A DNA stretch of 58,365 nt from Bacteroidales bacterium (lineage in GTDB: Bacteria > Bacteroidota > Bacteroidia > Bacteroidales > F082): positions 1-58,365 of the forward strand of contig JAFTXI010000008.1 in the NCBI GenBank assembly GCA_017461665.1, read 5' to 3'. Under the pieces are notes generated by a model. That model was not told the DNA's origin and searched no databases. It worked only from the letters and a program-made list of their open reading frames with translations. The first letter of the stretch is position 1, and each line of letters starts with the position of its first letter. A program made the position numbers and the translations under genes. Shown here piece by piece: positions 10,777-20,356 of this stretch.

Positions 10777-11331
10777 ATGTCATTATCAAGAATAGGTAAG
10801 ATGCCAATCGCTATCCCAGCAGGCGTCGAAGTTTCAGTAAAAGATAACGTTTTTACAGCAAAGGGAAAATTAGGACAATTGTCACAAGATTTCCACGGTG
10901 ATGTTATTGTAGAAATTGAAGACGGTTTCGTACATGTAAAACCAGCTAACATAGAAAAAGCAGGTGCAAAACATGGTCTTTACCGCGCATTGTTCTTCAA
11001 CATGGTAAAAGGCGTATCAGAAGGCTTTGAATTAGTACAAGAACTTGTTGGTGTTGGTTATAAAGCAGAAGCAAAAGGTCAACAATTAGAATTATCACTC
11101 GGTTTCTCACACACAATCGTCATGGTATTCCCAGAAGAGATTAAGGTAGAAACTGTAAACGAAAGAGGTAAGAACCCTATCATCAAGTTGCGTTCTTACG
11201 ATAAACAGTTGCTTGGTCAAGTTGCAGCAAAGATTCGTTCATTCCGTAAACCAGAACCTTACAAGGGTAAAGGTATCAAGTTTGTGGGCGAAGTCTTGAG
11301 ACGTAAACAAGGTAAAGCAGCAGGTAAATAA
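10777..11331 (+). CDS. rplF: Large ribosomal subunit protein uL6
   Basis: 184-residue L6, near the factor-binding site of the 50S subunit. SRIGKMPIAIPAGVEV at the start, GVSEGFELVQELVGVGYKAE in the middle and PEPYKGKGIKF near the end mark the two repeated domains. An AAAGGAG sequence precedes the ATG by about ten bases. Confidence 0.98.
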   Translation: MSLSRIGKMPIAIPAGVEVSVKDNVFTAKGKLGQLSQDFHGDVIVEIEDGFVHVKPANIEKAGAKHGLYRALFFNMVKGVSEGFELVQELVGVGYKAEAKGQQLELSLGFSHTIVMVFPEEIKVETVNERGKNPIIKLRSYDKQLLGQVAAKIRSFRKPEPYKGKGIKFVGEVLRRKQGKAAGK

Positions 11332-11364
11332 TGTTTGAATCGATAACTGAAAAACGCAATTAAG

Positions 11365-11724
11365 ATGGTTAAAGTTAAAAAGATAAGAAGAAGATTGAAT
11401 ATCAAGAGACGCGTCAGAAAAATCGTCAACGGTACTGCTGAACGTCCAAGAATGTCTGTCTTCAGAAGTAACAAACAAATTTACGTTCAATTAATCGATG
11501 ACCTTGCAGGCAAGACATTACTTGCTGCAAGTTCACGAGAGAACGGAATCGAAGAAGAAAAAATTACTAAGATTGAAAAAGCAGCTAAAGTCGGTGCATT
11601 GATCGCAGAAAAAGCAAAAGCAGCAGGCATTGAAAGTGTTGTATTCGATCGTAATGGTTATTTGTATCATGGTAGAGTAAAATCTTTAGCAGATGGCGCT
11701 CGTAATGGTGGATTAAAATTCTAA
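11365..11724 (+). CDS. rplR: Large ribosomal subunit protein uL18
   Basis: 119-residue L18, a 5S rRNA binder. The [20 protein letters not shown] segment (about residues 26-45) and the [20 protein letters not shown] end are typical. Length is normal and rpsE follows after 4 nt. Confidence 0.97.
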   Translation: MVKVKKIRRRLNIKRRVRKIVNGTAERPRMSVFRSNKQIYVQLIDDLAGKTLLAASSRENGIEEEKITKIEKAAKVGALIAEKAKAAGIESVVFDRNGYLYHGRVKSLADGARNGGLKF

Positions 11725-11728
11725 AGCT

Positions 11729-12247
11729 ATGTCAGAAGTCAACGTAAAAAGAGTAAAAACTTCGGAAATCGAGTTTAAAGAACGTTTGGTTAGCGTTCAA
11801 CGCGTCACCAAAGTTACCAAAGGTGGACGTACCTTTAGCTTCTCAGCTATTGTAGTCGTCGGCAACGAAAATGGCGTGGTAGGTTACGGACTTGGTAAAG
11901 CCAAGGAAGTTCAAGCCGCTGTTGCAAAAGGTATCGATGATGCAAAGAAAAACTTAATTAAAGTTCCAATTATCAACGGAACCCTTCCTCATGAACAATA
12001 TGGTAAATATTGTGGTGCAAGCGTTTACGTACAACCTGCTACACCTGGTACAGGAGTTATCGCTGGCGGTGCTATGCGTGCTGTATTGGAAAGCGTCGGT
12101 GTTAAAAACGTTTTGGCAAAATCAAAAGGTTCTTCAAACCCTCACTCAGTAGTTAAAGCTACATTTGCAGCATTGAGCCAAATGCGCGATGCTCGTATGG
12201 TAGCTGAAATGAGAGGTGTTGATATGGATGTGGTGTTTAACGGATAA
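11729..12247 (+). CDS. rpsE: Small ribosomal subunit protein uS5
   Basis: 172-residue S5, involved in mRNA entry and decoding accuracy. The double-stranded-RNA-binding-like domain ([19 protein letters not shown], about residues 13-31) and the [20 protein letters not shown] segment (about 108-127) are clear. It is followed by rpmD after 10 nt. Confidence 0.98.
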   Translation: MSEVNVKRVKTSEIEFKERLVSVQRVTKVTKGGRTFSFSAIVVVGNENGVVGYGLGKAKEVQAAVAKGIDDAKKNLIKVPIINGTLPHEQYGKYCGASVYVQPATPGTGVIAGGAMRAVLESVGVKNVLAKSKGSSNPHSVVKATFAALSQMRDARMVAEMRGVDMDVVFNG

Positions 12248-12257
12248 TCTTAAAGCA

Positions 12258-12440
12258 ATGAAAAAAGTTAGAATTACTCAGGTTAGAAGTGGCATCGGCA
12301 GACCACAAGATCAAAAAGATACATTAGTAGCTTTACGTCTTAGAAAGATGAACCAATCTGTAGAGGTCGATATGGAAAACCCATGTATCGCCGGTATGGT
12401 TGAAAAGGTAAAACACCTTCTCAAAATAGAAGAAATTTAA
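12258..12440 (+). CDS. rpmD: Large ribosomal subunit protein uL30
   Basis: 60-residue L30. The chosen start (ATG at 12258) gives MKKVRITQVRSGIGRPQDQK, the expected N-terminus. The frame is open further upstream to 12216, but that part overlaps rpsE and adds unrelated residues. The family core LRLRKMNQSVEV is present. It lies between rpsE and rplO as in other bacteria. Confidence 0.96.
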   Translation: MKKVRITQVRSGIGRPQDQKDTLVALRLRKMNQSVEVDMENPCIAGMVEKVKHLLKIEEI

Positions 12441-12468
12441 TTGTTGAACTAAGAAAATAAAAAATAGT

Positions 12469-12912
12469 ATGGATCTTAGTAATCTTAAACCAGCCAAAGG
12501 CTCAGTAAAGACACGCAAAAGAATCGGTCGCGGACAAGGTTCTGGTAGAGGCGGTACATCAACACGCGGTCATAAAGGCGCAGGTTCACGTTCAGGTACC
12601 TCTCACAAAATCGGTTATGAAGGCGGTCAAATGCCGTTGGCACGTCTCGTCCCTAAATTCGGTTTCAAAAACATCAATCGTAAATTCTTCCGCCCAGTTA
12701 ATATCGAAATCCTCCAAGATTTCGCTGACTGCGGTATCATGGACATCACTCCAGAATTGTTAATGGAGAATGGCTTCGTCGGAAAGAACGAAATGGTTAA
12801 GATTCTCGGAAACGGTGAATTAAAGGCTCAAATGACTGTTAAAGCACACGCTTTCTCAAAAAGCGCTGAAACAGCCATTACAAATGCCGGTGGAACAATT
12901 GAGAAGATATAA
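12469..12912 (+). CDS. rplO: Large ribosomal subunit protein uL15
   Basis: 147-residue L15, a late 50S assembly protein. The glycine- and basic-rich N-terminus (KRIGRGQGSGRGGTSTRGHK, about residues 18-37) and the YEGGQMPLARLVPKFGF segment (about 50-66) are intact. The secY gene starts 19 nt later. Confidence 0.98.
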   Translation: MDLSNLKPAKGSVKTRKRIGRGQGSGRGGTSTRGHKGAGSRSGTSHKIGYEGGQMPLARLVPKFGFKNINRKFFRPVNIEILQDFADCGIMDITPELLMENGFVGKNEMVKILGNGELKAQMTVKAHAFSKSAETAITNAGGTIEKI

Positions 12913-12931
12913 TAATTAAAACTGAAGAGAT

Positions 12932-14341
12932 ATGAAGGAGTTATTAATAGTTATTTTGGTATGTGTAGTAATAGCCGCTATTCTATGGATGAATAAACGC
13001 GTCAGAGAAAACATACGAAATATCTTTAAAATTGAGGAACTCCGTAAGCGTATCACCTACACGATATTAATAGTATTAATCTATCGTTTCGGTTCTTACG
13101 TGGTTCTCCCAGGAATCGATCCTAATCAACTCGCCGAATTGCAAAACCAAAGCAGTAGCGGTCTTCTCGGTTTGTTGAATATGTTCTCAGGTGGTGCTTT
13201 CGCTAACGCTTCAGTATTCGCATTAGGTATTATGCCATATATCACAGCTTCTATTATCGTGCAGCTGTTGGGTATGGCAATACCTTATTTCCAACGTTTA
13301 CAAAAAGAAGGTGAAAGCGGTCGTCGTAAGATAAACCAAATCACACGCTACTTAACGGTTATTATCGTTGCAGCTCAAGCTCCAGGTTACATCGCTAACT
13401 TGCGCGCTCAACTTCCAGCTGAAGCAATATATCCTTTCGTAGCAGGCGGCTCACCAACATTGTTCTTCTGGATTTCATCAGTGATTATTCTTATCGCAGG
13501 TACTTTATTCGTCATGTGGCTCGGTGAACGTATCACAGATAAAGGTCTCGGCAATGGTATCTCATTAATCATCATGATTGGTATCATCGCTCGTTTACCT
13601 TTCGCTTTGTTCGCTGAAGTAGCTTCACGCTTCACACAAGGTTCAGGCGGTCCTATCTTCTTCTTAATAGAAATAGTTGTCCTCGTCCTCGTTATCATCA
13701 TGACAATATTGTTGGTACAAGGTACACGTAAAATACCGGTACAATATGCAAAACGCGTTGTTGGCAACAAACAATACGGAGGAGTTCGTCAATATATTCC
13801 TCTTAAAGTCAACTCAGCCGGTGTTATGCCAATCATCTTTGCTCAAGCAATTATGTTTGTACCTATTACAATTGCCGGCTTCACTCAAAGTGAAACAATG
13901 TCTGGCTTCATGCGTGCTTTCACTGATATGAATGGATTCTGGTATAACTTCGTCTTCTTCGTATTAATCATCGCTTTCACATACTTCTACACAGCTGTTA
14001 CTATCAACCCAGCTCAAATGGCAGAAGATATTAAGAAAAATGGTGGTTTCATTCCAGGTGTAAAACCAGGCAAGAAGACTCAAGAATTCTTCGATGACAT
14101 CATCTCAAGAATTACTTTACCAGGCTCTATATTCTTAGGTATCGTAGCTATCATGCCAGCTATAGTTTCGATTCTTGGCGTAAATCAACAATTCGCGCAA
14201 TTCTACGGCGGTACTTCATTGTTGATCCTAGTCGGAGTTGTATTAGATACATTGCAACAAATAGAAAGCCACCTCTTAATGCGTCACTATGACGGCTTGA
14301 CCAAAACAGGTCGCATTAAAGGTCGTTCAGGCAGAATGTAA
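12932..14341 (+). CDS. secY: Protein translocase subunit SecY
   Basis: 469-residue channel subunit of the Sec translocon in the inner membrane, with the ten-helix SecY core: plug region GLLNMFSGGAFANASVFALG, helix segments such as LGIMPYITASIIVQLL, and the cytoplasmic loop GTRKIPVQYAKRVVG. The first 19 residues form an extra hydrophobic stretch before MNKRVRENIRNIFKIEELRK, which looks like the usual SecY start. An internal ATG at 12989 could therefore be the real start; 12932 is kept because it is correctly spaced after rplO and 12989 has no visible ribosome binding site. Confidence 0.95.
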   Translation: MKELLIVILVCVVIAAILWMNKRVRENIRNIFKIEELRKRITYTILIVLIYRFGSYVVLPGIDPNQLAELQNQSSSGLLGLLNMFSGGAFANASVFALGIMPYITASIIVQLLGMAIPYFQRLQKEGESGRRKINQITRYLTVIIVAAQAPGYIANLRAQLPAEAIYPFVAGGSPTLFFWISSVIILIAGTLFVMWLGERITDKGLGNGISLIIMIGIIARLPFALFAEVASRFTQGSGGPIFFLIEIVVLVLVIIMTILLVQGTRKIPVQYAKRVVGNKQYGGVRQYIPLKVNSAGVMPIIFAQAIMFVPITIAGFTQSETMSGFMRAFTDMNGFWYNFVFFVLIIAFTYFYTAVTINPAQMAEDIKKNGGFIPGVKPGKKTQEFFDDIISRITLPGSIFLGIVAIMPAIVSILGVNQQFAQFYGGTSLLILVGVVLDTLQQIESHLLMRHYDGLTKTGRIKGRSGRM

Positions 14342-14352
14342 GATTTCTTGTA

Positions 14353-15120
14353 ATGATTCATTATAGAACTGATAAAGAAATTGAGTTGCTCAGACAAGCT
14401 GCATTACTCGTGGGTAAGACACTCGGCGAAGTAGGTAGGCATATCCGTCCGGGTATCCGTACCATAGAACTTGATAAAATCGCTGAAGAATTTATCAGAG
14501 ATCATGGCGCAATACCAGCCTTCAAGGGATATGAAGGATTTCCAGGAAGTTTATGTATCTCTGTTAACGATGCAGTTGTACATGGTATTCCAGGCAACTA
14601 TGAACTTAGAGATGGAGATATTGTCTCGGTAGATTGTGGCACAATATTAAATGGCTACGTTGGTGACTCAGCTTATACTTTTACAGTTGGAGAAGTTTCA
14701 GAAGAAATAAAGTTGTTTCTCCAACGATCAAAGGAATCATTATATAAAGGTATTGAACAAGCAGTAACCGGTAATCGTATAGGCGATATCGGTTACGCTG
14801 TTCAAAGCTATGTAGAACAATTTGGCTACGGTGTTGTTAGAGAGTTGGTAGGTCATGGCGTTGGACGTAAGATGCACGAAGACCCCCAAGTCCCAAATTA
14901 CGGTAAACGTGGTACAGGGACAAAGTTGTCGGAAGGCATTGTCATCGCTATAGAACCTATGATTACTTTTGGAAAACGCGACATTATTCAAGAGAGAGAC
15001 GGTTGGACAATCAAGACAAAAGATAGGAAACCGGCTGCTCATTTTGAACATGACGTAGCAGTTCGTAATGGTAAAGCTGAGATTTTATCAAGTTTTGAGT
15101 GGATAGAAGGAAATCAATAA
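14353..15120 (+). CDS. map: Methionine aminopeptidase, type I
   Basis: 255-residue cytoplasmic metallopeptidase that removes the initiator methionine from new proteins. The pita-bread fold residues are visible: the HGIP histidine (about residue 78), VSVDCGT with a metal-binding Asp, GDSAYTF with the second Asp, ELVGHGVGRKMHEDP with the metal-binding His, and the Glu residues of AIEPMI and FEHDVAV. The order secY-map-infA without adk is usual in Bacteroidota. Confidence 0.97.
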   Translation: MIHYRTDKEIELLRQAALLVGKTLGEVGRHIRPGIRTIELDKIAEEFIRDHGAIPAFKGYEGFPGSLCISVNDAVVHGIPGNYELRDGDIVSVDCGTILNGYVGDSAYTFTVGEVSEEIKLFLQRSKESLYKGIEQAVTGNRIGDIGYAVQSYVEQFGYGVVRELVGHGVGRKMHEDPQVPNYGKRGTGTKLSEGIVIAIEPMITFGKRDIIQERDGWTIKTKDRKPAAHFEHDVAVRNGKAEILSSFEWIEGNQ

Positions 15121-15135
15121 TAAAAAGAATATTAT

Positions 15136-15354
15136 ATGGCAAAACAATTGTCGATAGAACAAGACGGAACAGTAATAGAATCGTTAGGTAACGCGATGTT
15201 CAGAGTGGAGTTGGAAAATGGACTTCAAATTATTGCACATATTTCCGGTAAGATGCGTATGCATTACATAAAAATACTCCCTGGCGACAGAGTGAAATTA
15301 GAAATGTCCCCTTACGATCTGACAAAAGGACGTATAACATTCAGATATAAATAA
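15136..15354 (+). CDS. infA: Translation initiation factor IF-1
   Basis: 72-residue OB-fold factor that binds the A site of the 30S subunit during initiation. The sequence ([20 protein letters not shown], then GRITFRYK at the end) is near-canonical and full length. It starts 15 nt after map. Confidence 0.98.
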   Translation: MAKQLSIEQDGTVIESLGNAMFRVELENGLQIIAHISGKMRMHYIKILPGDRVKLEMSPYDLTKGRITFRYK

Positions 15355-15380
15355 ATATTTTTTTATTAAAATATTTTTCT

Positions 15381-15388
15381 TATCTTTG
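15381..15388 (+). promoter_or_regulatory. Internal promoter before rpmJ (-7 box)
   Basis: TATCTTTG matches the Bacteroidota -7 consensus TAnnTTTG. At the expected -33 position only TTT is present (2 of 3). It lies just after the infA stop and 63 nt before rpmJ, so the rpmJ-to-rplQ genes may have extra transcription. Confidence 0.55.
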
Positions 15389-15450
15389 CAGCCGCAAAAA
15401 AAGATAGGTATAACCGTGACTTTAAAGAAATTAAAGATAACAATAACAAT

Positions 15451-15567
15451 ATGAAAGTCAGAGCATCAATCAAAAAAAGATCAGACGATTGCAAAATTGT
15501 GCGTCGTAAAGGTAAATTGTATGTAATTAACAAAAAGAACCCTAAAGAAAAACAACGTCAGGGCTAA
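15451..15567 (+). CDS. rpmJ: Large ribosomal subunit protein bL36, zinc-free form
   Basis: 38-residue L36 ([20 protein letters not shown], ending PKEKQRQG). The zinc-ribbon cysteines and histidine of the classical form are replaced; only one Cys remains. This is therefore the zinc-independent type usual in this phylum. It has its own upstream -7 box and lies 22 nt before rpsM. Confidence 0.95.
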   Translation: MKVRASIKKRSDDCKIVRRKGKLYVINKKNPKEKQRQG

Positions 15568-15589
15568 TAACAAGTAAAACAAAAAAATT

Positions 15590-15967
15590 ATGGCAAGAAT
15601 CGCGGGTGTTGATATCCCTAACAACAAACAAGGTCAAATTTCTTTGACTTACATTTACGGAATTGGACGTTCACTTGCTAAGGAAATCCTTGCTAAGGCA
15701 GGTGTTGACCCAGAGAAGAAAGTTCAAGATTGGAACGACGATGAACAAAACACAATTCGTACAATCATCGGTGACCAATACAAAGTAGAAGGTGAACTTC
15801 GTAGTGAGATTCAAATCAATATCAAACGTTTAATGGATATTGGTTGTTACAGAGGAATCCGCCACCGTGCTGGATTACCTTTACGCGGTCAAAGTACCAA
15901 AAATAACGCACGTACTCGTAAGGGACGTAAGAAAACTGTTGCTAATAAAAAGAAAGCCACTAAGTAA
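15590..15967 (+). CDS. rpsM: Small ribosomal subunit protein uS13
   Basis: 125-residue S13 of the 30S head, which contacts P-site tRNA and the 50S subunit. [28 protein letters not shown] (helix-two-turn-helix) and [18 protein letters not shown] are intact. Length is normal. Confidence 0.98.
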   Translation: MARIAGVDIPNNKQGQISLTYIYGIGRSLAKEILAKAGVDPEKKVQDWNDDEQNTIRTIIGDQYKVEGELRSEIQINIKRLMDIGCYRGIRHRAGLPLRGQSTKNNARTRKGRKKTVANKKKATK

Positions 15968-16021
15968 TAAATAACTTATTGGTTGGATCATAAAAAAACA
16001 TTAAAAAAAGAAAATTATACA

Positions 16022-16411
16022 ATGGCAAAAAACACAAAAGTCGTTAAGAAACGTGTTGTGAAGATTGAAGCAGTAGGTAAAGCCTTCATCAAAGCTTCAT
16101 TCAATAACATCATCATTTCCTTGACAAACAATGAAGGACAAGTCATTTCTTGGGCATCAGCCGGAAAAATGGGCTTCAAAGGTTCAAAGAAAAACACTCC
16201 TTACGCAGCTCAAATGGCAGCCGAAGATTGCTCGAAAACAGCGTATGACTTGGGATTACGTAAAGTAAAAGTATTTGTAAAAGGACCAGGTTCAGGTCGT
16301 GAATCGGCAATTCGTTCAATCAACGCATCAGGTATCGAAGTAACAGAAATCGTTGACGTTACTCCATTGCCACACAATGGTTGCCGTCCACCTAAACGTA
16401 GAAGAGTGTAA
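16022..16411 (+). CDS. rpsK: Small ribosomal subunit protein uS11
   Basis: 129-residue S11 of the 30S platform. The chosen ATG at 16022 gives [20 protein letters not shown], the usual length; the frame is open to an upstream ATG at 15983 that would add 13 unlikely residues. Core segments [19 protein letters not shown] and [13 protein letters not shown] are clear. Confidence 0.97.
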   Translation: MAKNTKVVKKRVVKIEAVGKAFIKASFNNIIISLTNNEGQVISWASAGKMGFKGSKKNTPYAAQMAAEDCSKTAYDLGLRKVKVFVKGPGSGRESAIRSINASGIEVTEIVDVTPLPHNGCRPPKRRRV

Positions 16412-16441
16412 TTTTTATTAAAATTTTAAAAATTAGTAGTT

Positions 16442-17047
16442 ATGGCAAGATATACAGGTCCTAAAACAAAAATTGCACGTAAGTTTGGTGAACCAATCTA
16501 CGGTGCTGACAAAAATTACGAAAGAAGAAATTATCCTCCAGGACAACACGGTGCAGCAAAGAGAAGAAAAAAAGTCTCAGAATATGGTGTACAGTTGATG
16601 GAGAAACAAAAGGCAAAATACACATACGGTATTTTAGAACGCCAGTTCAGAAACTTGTTTGAAAAAGCTAACAAGAAAAAAGGTATCACCGGTGAAATTT
16701 TGCTTCAATTAATTGAATCGCGTTTAGATAACTTAGTTTATCGTTTCGGTATCGCTCCAACACGCGCTGCAGCACGTCAATTGGTTAGCCACCGTCATAT
16801 TACAGTCAATGGTAAAGTTGTCAACATTCCATCATACTTGGTGAAAGTTGGTGACATCGTAGCAGTACGCGAAAAATCCAAGAGCTTGGAAGTCGTTACT
16901 AATTCAGTGGAAGGCCACACAAATCGCTATCCATGGTTAGAATGGGATTCAGATAAACTCTGCGGTAAATTTATGTCATATCCAAACCGCGAAGATATTC
17001 CTGAAACCATCAATGAACAACTTATCGTTGAGTTGTACTCTAAATAA
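16442..17047 (+). CDS. rpsD: Small ribosomal subunit protein uS4
   Basis: 201-residue S4, a primary 16S rRNA binder and, in many bacteria, the repressor of the alpha operon. The N-terminal domain lacks a cysteine zinc knuckle. The S4 RNA-binding domain is clear ([20 protein letters not shown], about residues 93-112, then HRHITVNGK). Position between rpsK and rpoA is standard. Confidence 0.98.
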   Translation: MARYTGPKTKIARKFGEPIYGADKNYERRNYPPGQHGAAKRRKKVSEYGVQLMEKQKAKYTYGILERQFRNLFEKANKKKGITGEILLQLIESRLDNLVYRFGIAPTRAAARQLVSHRHITVNGKVVNIPSYLVKVGDIVAVREKSKSLEVVTNSVEGHTNRYPWLEWDSDKLCGKFMSYPNREDIPETINEQLIVELYSK

Positions 17048-17066
17048 TCGAATATAAACTGATATT

Positions 17067-18059
17067 ATGGCAATATTAGCATTTCAAAGACCCGATAAGG
17101 TTATAATGGTAGAATCGACAGACAGACACGGTGTCTTCGAATTTCGCCCACTCGAACCTGGCTTTGCTACCACTATCGGTAACGCCCTCAGAAGAGTGTT
17201 GCTTTCTTCATTAGAAGGTTATGCAATCACTTCAATTCGTATCGAAGGCGTACAACATGAACTTGCTCCAATACACGGAGTCATAGAAGATGTTGCCGAT
17301 ATGGTACAACGTTTTAAACAAGTTCGCTTTAAACAACAAATCCCGGGCGAAACATTTGAGAAAGTTACTGTAGTTGTTGGCGGTCAAGATCAATTCGTAG
17401 CCGGCGACATCAATAAGTTCCTCTCAGTGTTTCAAGTGTTGAACCCTGAACTCGTCATCTGCCACATGGACCCTTCAGTGAAATTGTCTATAGAATTGAC
17501 TATAAACAAAGGTAGAGGATATGTGAATGCTGACGAAAACAAAGTGTTGAATGCACCAATCGACACTATCGCCATAGATTCTATCCACACTCCAATAAGA
17601 AATGTCAGCTATAAGTATGAAAACTACCGCGTCGAACAAAAGACCGACTACGAAAAACTTATATTTGACATCGAAACAGACGGATCAATAAATCCTAAGG
17701 ACGCATTGGAAGAAGCAGCTAAAATCCTTATCTATCACTTCATGCTCTTCTCAGACGAGAGAATAACAATGATGGACGAAAAGAAATCACCTTCAGAAGA
17801 CTTAGACGAAAACTCTTTACATACACGTCAATTGCTTAAGACTAAGTTGGTTGAAATGGATCTCTCAGTACGTGCCCTCAATTGCTTAAAAGCAGCTGAA
17901 GTTGAAACAATCGGAGATTTAGTGGCACTTAATAAACATGAACTCCTCAAATTCCGTAACTTCGGTAAAAAATCTCTTACCGAGTTAGAAGAATTAGTCA
18001 GAAGTAAAGGATTAGAATTTGGAATGAATATCAGCAAATATAAATTAGATAAGGAATAA
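17067..18059 (+). CDS. rpoA: RNA polymerase alpha subunit
   Basis: 330-residue alpha subunit. The N-terminal domain holds the assembly and dimerisation segments ([20 protein letters not shown], about residues 29-48, then [16 protein letters not shown]). After a linker comes the C-terminal helix-hairpin-helix domain for UP elements and activators ([36 protein letters not shown]; about residues 270-315). Full length. It lies between rpsD and rplQ as expected. Confidence 0.98.
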   Translation: MAILAFQRPDKVIMVESTDRHGVFEFRPLEPGFATTIGNALRRVLLSSLEGYAITSIRIEGVQHELAPIHGVIEDVADMVQRFKQVRFKQQIPGETFEKVTVVVGGQDQFVAGDINKFLSVFQVLNPELVICHMDPSVKLSIELTINKGRGYVNADENKVLNAPIDTIAIDSIHTPIRNVSYKYENYRVEQKTDYEKLIFDIETDGSINPKDALEEAAKILIYHFMLFSDERITMMDEKKSPSEDLDENSLHTRQLLKTKLVEMDLSVRALNCLKAAEVETIGDLVALNKHELLKFRNFGKKSLTELEELVRSKGLEFGMNISKYKLDKE

Positions 18060-18065
18060 TAAAAG

Positions 18066-18563
18066 ATGAGACACAATAAGAAATTTAATCACTTAGGAAG
18101 AAAAAGCGCACACCGTAACGCTATGTTGGCAAATATGGCTAGCTCGCTTATTCTTAATAAACGTATCACCACTACAGTAGCTAAAGCTAAAGCTTTACGT
18201 ATCTATGTAGAACCGATGATTACTCGTTCCAAAGATGATTCAACAGTATCACGCCGTACAGTGTTCGCTATGCTCCAAAATAAAGAGGCTGTCACAGAAT
18301 TGTTCCGTGAAATTAGCCAAAAAGTTGCAGAACGCCCAGGTGGTTACACACGTATCATTAAATTAGGTACTCGTCTAGGTGACAGCGCTGAAATGTGTAT
18401 GATGGAACTCGTTGACTATAACGAAATCTACACCGGTGGTAACAAGAAAGCTGCTAAAGCTGCTAAGGCAACTCGCAGAAGAGGCGGTAAGAAAAAAACT
18501 GAAACACCTGCTGTAGAAGCTCCAGCAACAGAAACAGCTGCAGAAGAAAATAAAGCAGAATAA
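18066..18563 (+). CDS. rplQ: Large ribosomal subunit protein bL17
   Basis: 165-residue L17, at the base of the 50S exit region. [20 protein letters not shown] and the [18 protein letters not shown] segment are hallmarks. An alanine/glutamate/lysine-rich tail after about residue 125 extends it beyond the E. coli length, as is common in this phylum. It is the last gene of the ribosomal run; a strong terminator follows 13 nt after its stop. Confidence 0.97.
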   Translation: MRHNKKFNHLGRKSAHRNAMLANMASSLILNKRITTTVAKAKALRIYVEPMITRSKDDSTVSRRTVFAMLQNKEAVTELFREISQKVAERPGGYTRIIKLGTRLGDSAEMCMMELVDYNEIYTGGNKKAAKAAKATRRRGGKKKTETPAVEAPATETAAEENKAE

Positions 18564-18576
18564 ATTCTGATAATTA

Positions 18577-18607
18577 AGACCTGACTTTTCGGTCGGGTCT
18601 TTTTTTT
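18577..18607 (+). terminator. Intrinsic terminator of the ribosomal operon
   Basis: AGACCTGAC (18577-18585) pairs with GTCGGGTCT (18592-18600), with one T.G wobble and a 6-nt loop, followed by a run of T. Confidence 0.9.
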
Positions 18608-18644
18608 GAAAACTAATTTACATATATATCAATTTTAAAACTAA

Positions 18645-19922
<1,278 letters not shown>

Positions 19923-19938
19923 TGCATAATGCATAATT

Positions 19939-19975
19939 AAAGAAGGAGCTGCTGTGAAAAGTGGCTTCTTTTTTT
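19939..19975 (+). terminator. Intrinsic terminator of eno
   Basis: AAAGAAGGAGC (19939-19949) pairs with GCTTCTTTTTT from 19964, an 11-bp stem with two G.T pairs and a 14-nt loop; the right arm runs into the T tract. Confidence 0.7.
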
Positions 19976-20010
19976 GAAACTGAACTTTAGAATTTTAGAA
20001 TCTCATAATC

Positions 20011-20300
20011 TTGATGACTCGCAAACGCGGAGACGCTTCAATTACATCGTGTTTATTTTAAAGGTGTAATTGGAACGTCTCTACTCATAGACTCATAGAC
20101 TTGGTGACTCGCAAACGCGGAGACGCTTCAATTACATCGTGTTTATTTTAAAGGTGTAATTGGAACGTCTCTACTCATAGACTCATAGACTTGGTGACTC
20201 GCAAACGCGGAGACGCTTCAATTACATCGTGTTTATTTTTAAAGGTGTAATTGGAACGTCTCTACTCATAGACTCATAGACTCGGTGACTCGCAAACGCG
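20011..20300. repeat. Tandem array of 90-bp units carrying hairpin repeats
   Basis: Three near-identical units with a period of 90, 90 and 91 bp (GACTCGCAAACGCGG recurs at about 20016, 20106, 20196 and 20286). Each holds one ATTACA-class hairpin (20030-20084, 20120-20174, 20210-20265) plus a spacer of GACTCATAGACT-type short repeats. It fills the convergent gap between eno and the helicase. No cas genes are near and the units are longer and more palindromic than CRISPR repeats. Confidence 0.9.
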
Positions 20301-20356
20301 GAGACGTGTCAACAACCAATTGTATAATTTTTAAGGTGTTGTTGACGCGTCTCTAC
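20301..20356 (+). repeat. GAGACG-type hairpin repeat, CAACAAC class
   Basis: Last member of the array, with the same ends but a different inner stem: GTGTCAACAAC on the left pairs with GTTGTTGACGC on the right. The terminal CTAC overlaps the helicase stop codon on the minus strand (20353-20355). Confidence 0.85.

Noticed and set aside
20011-20356. Tandem array as a CRISPR
   Set aside because: The units are 90 bp, the supposed spacers are themselves repeats, and no cas genes are near.
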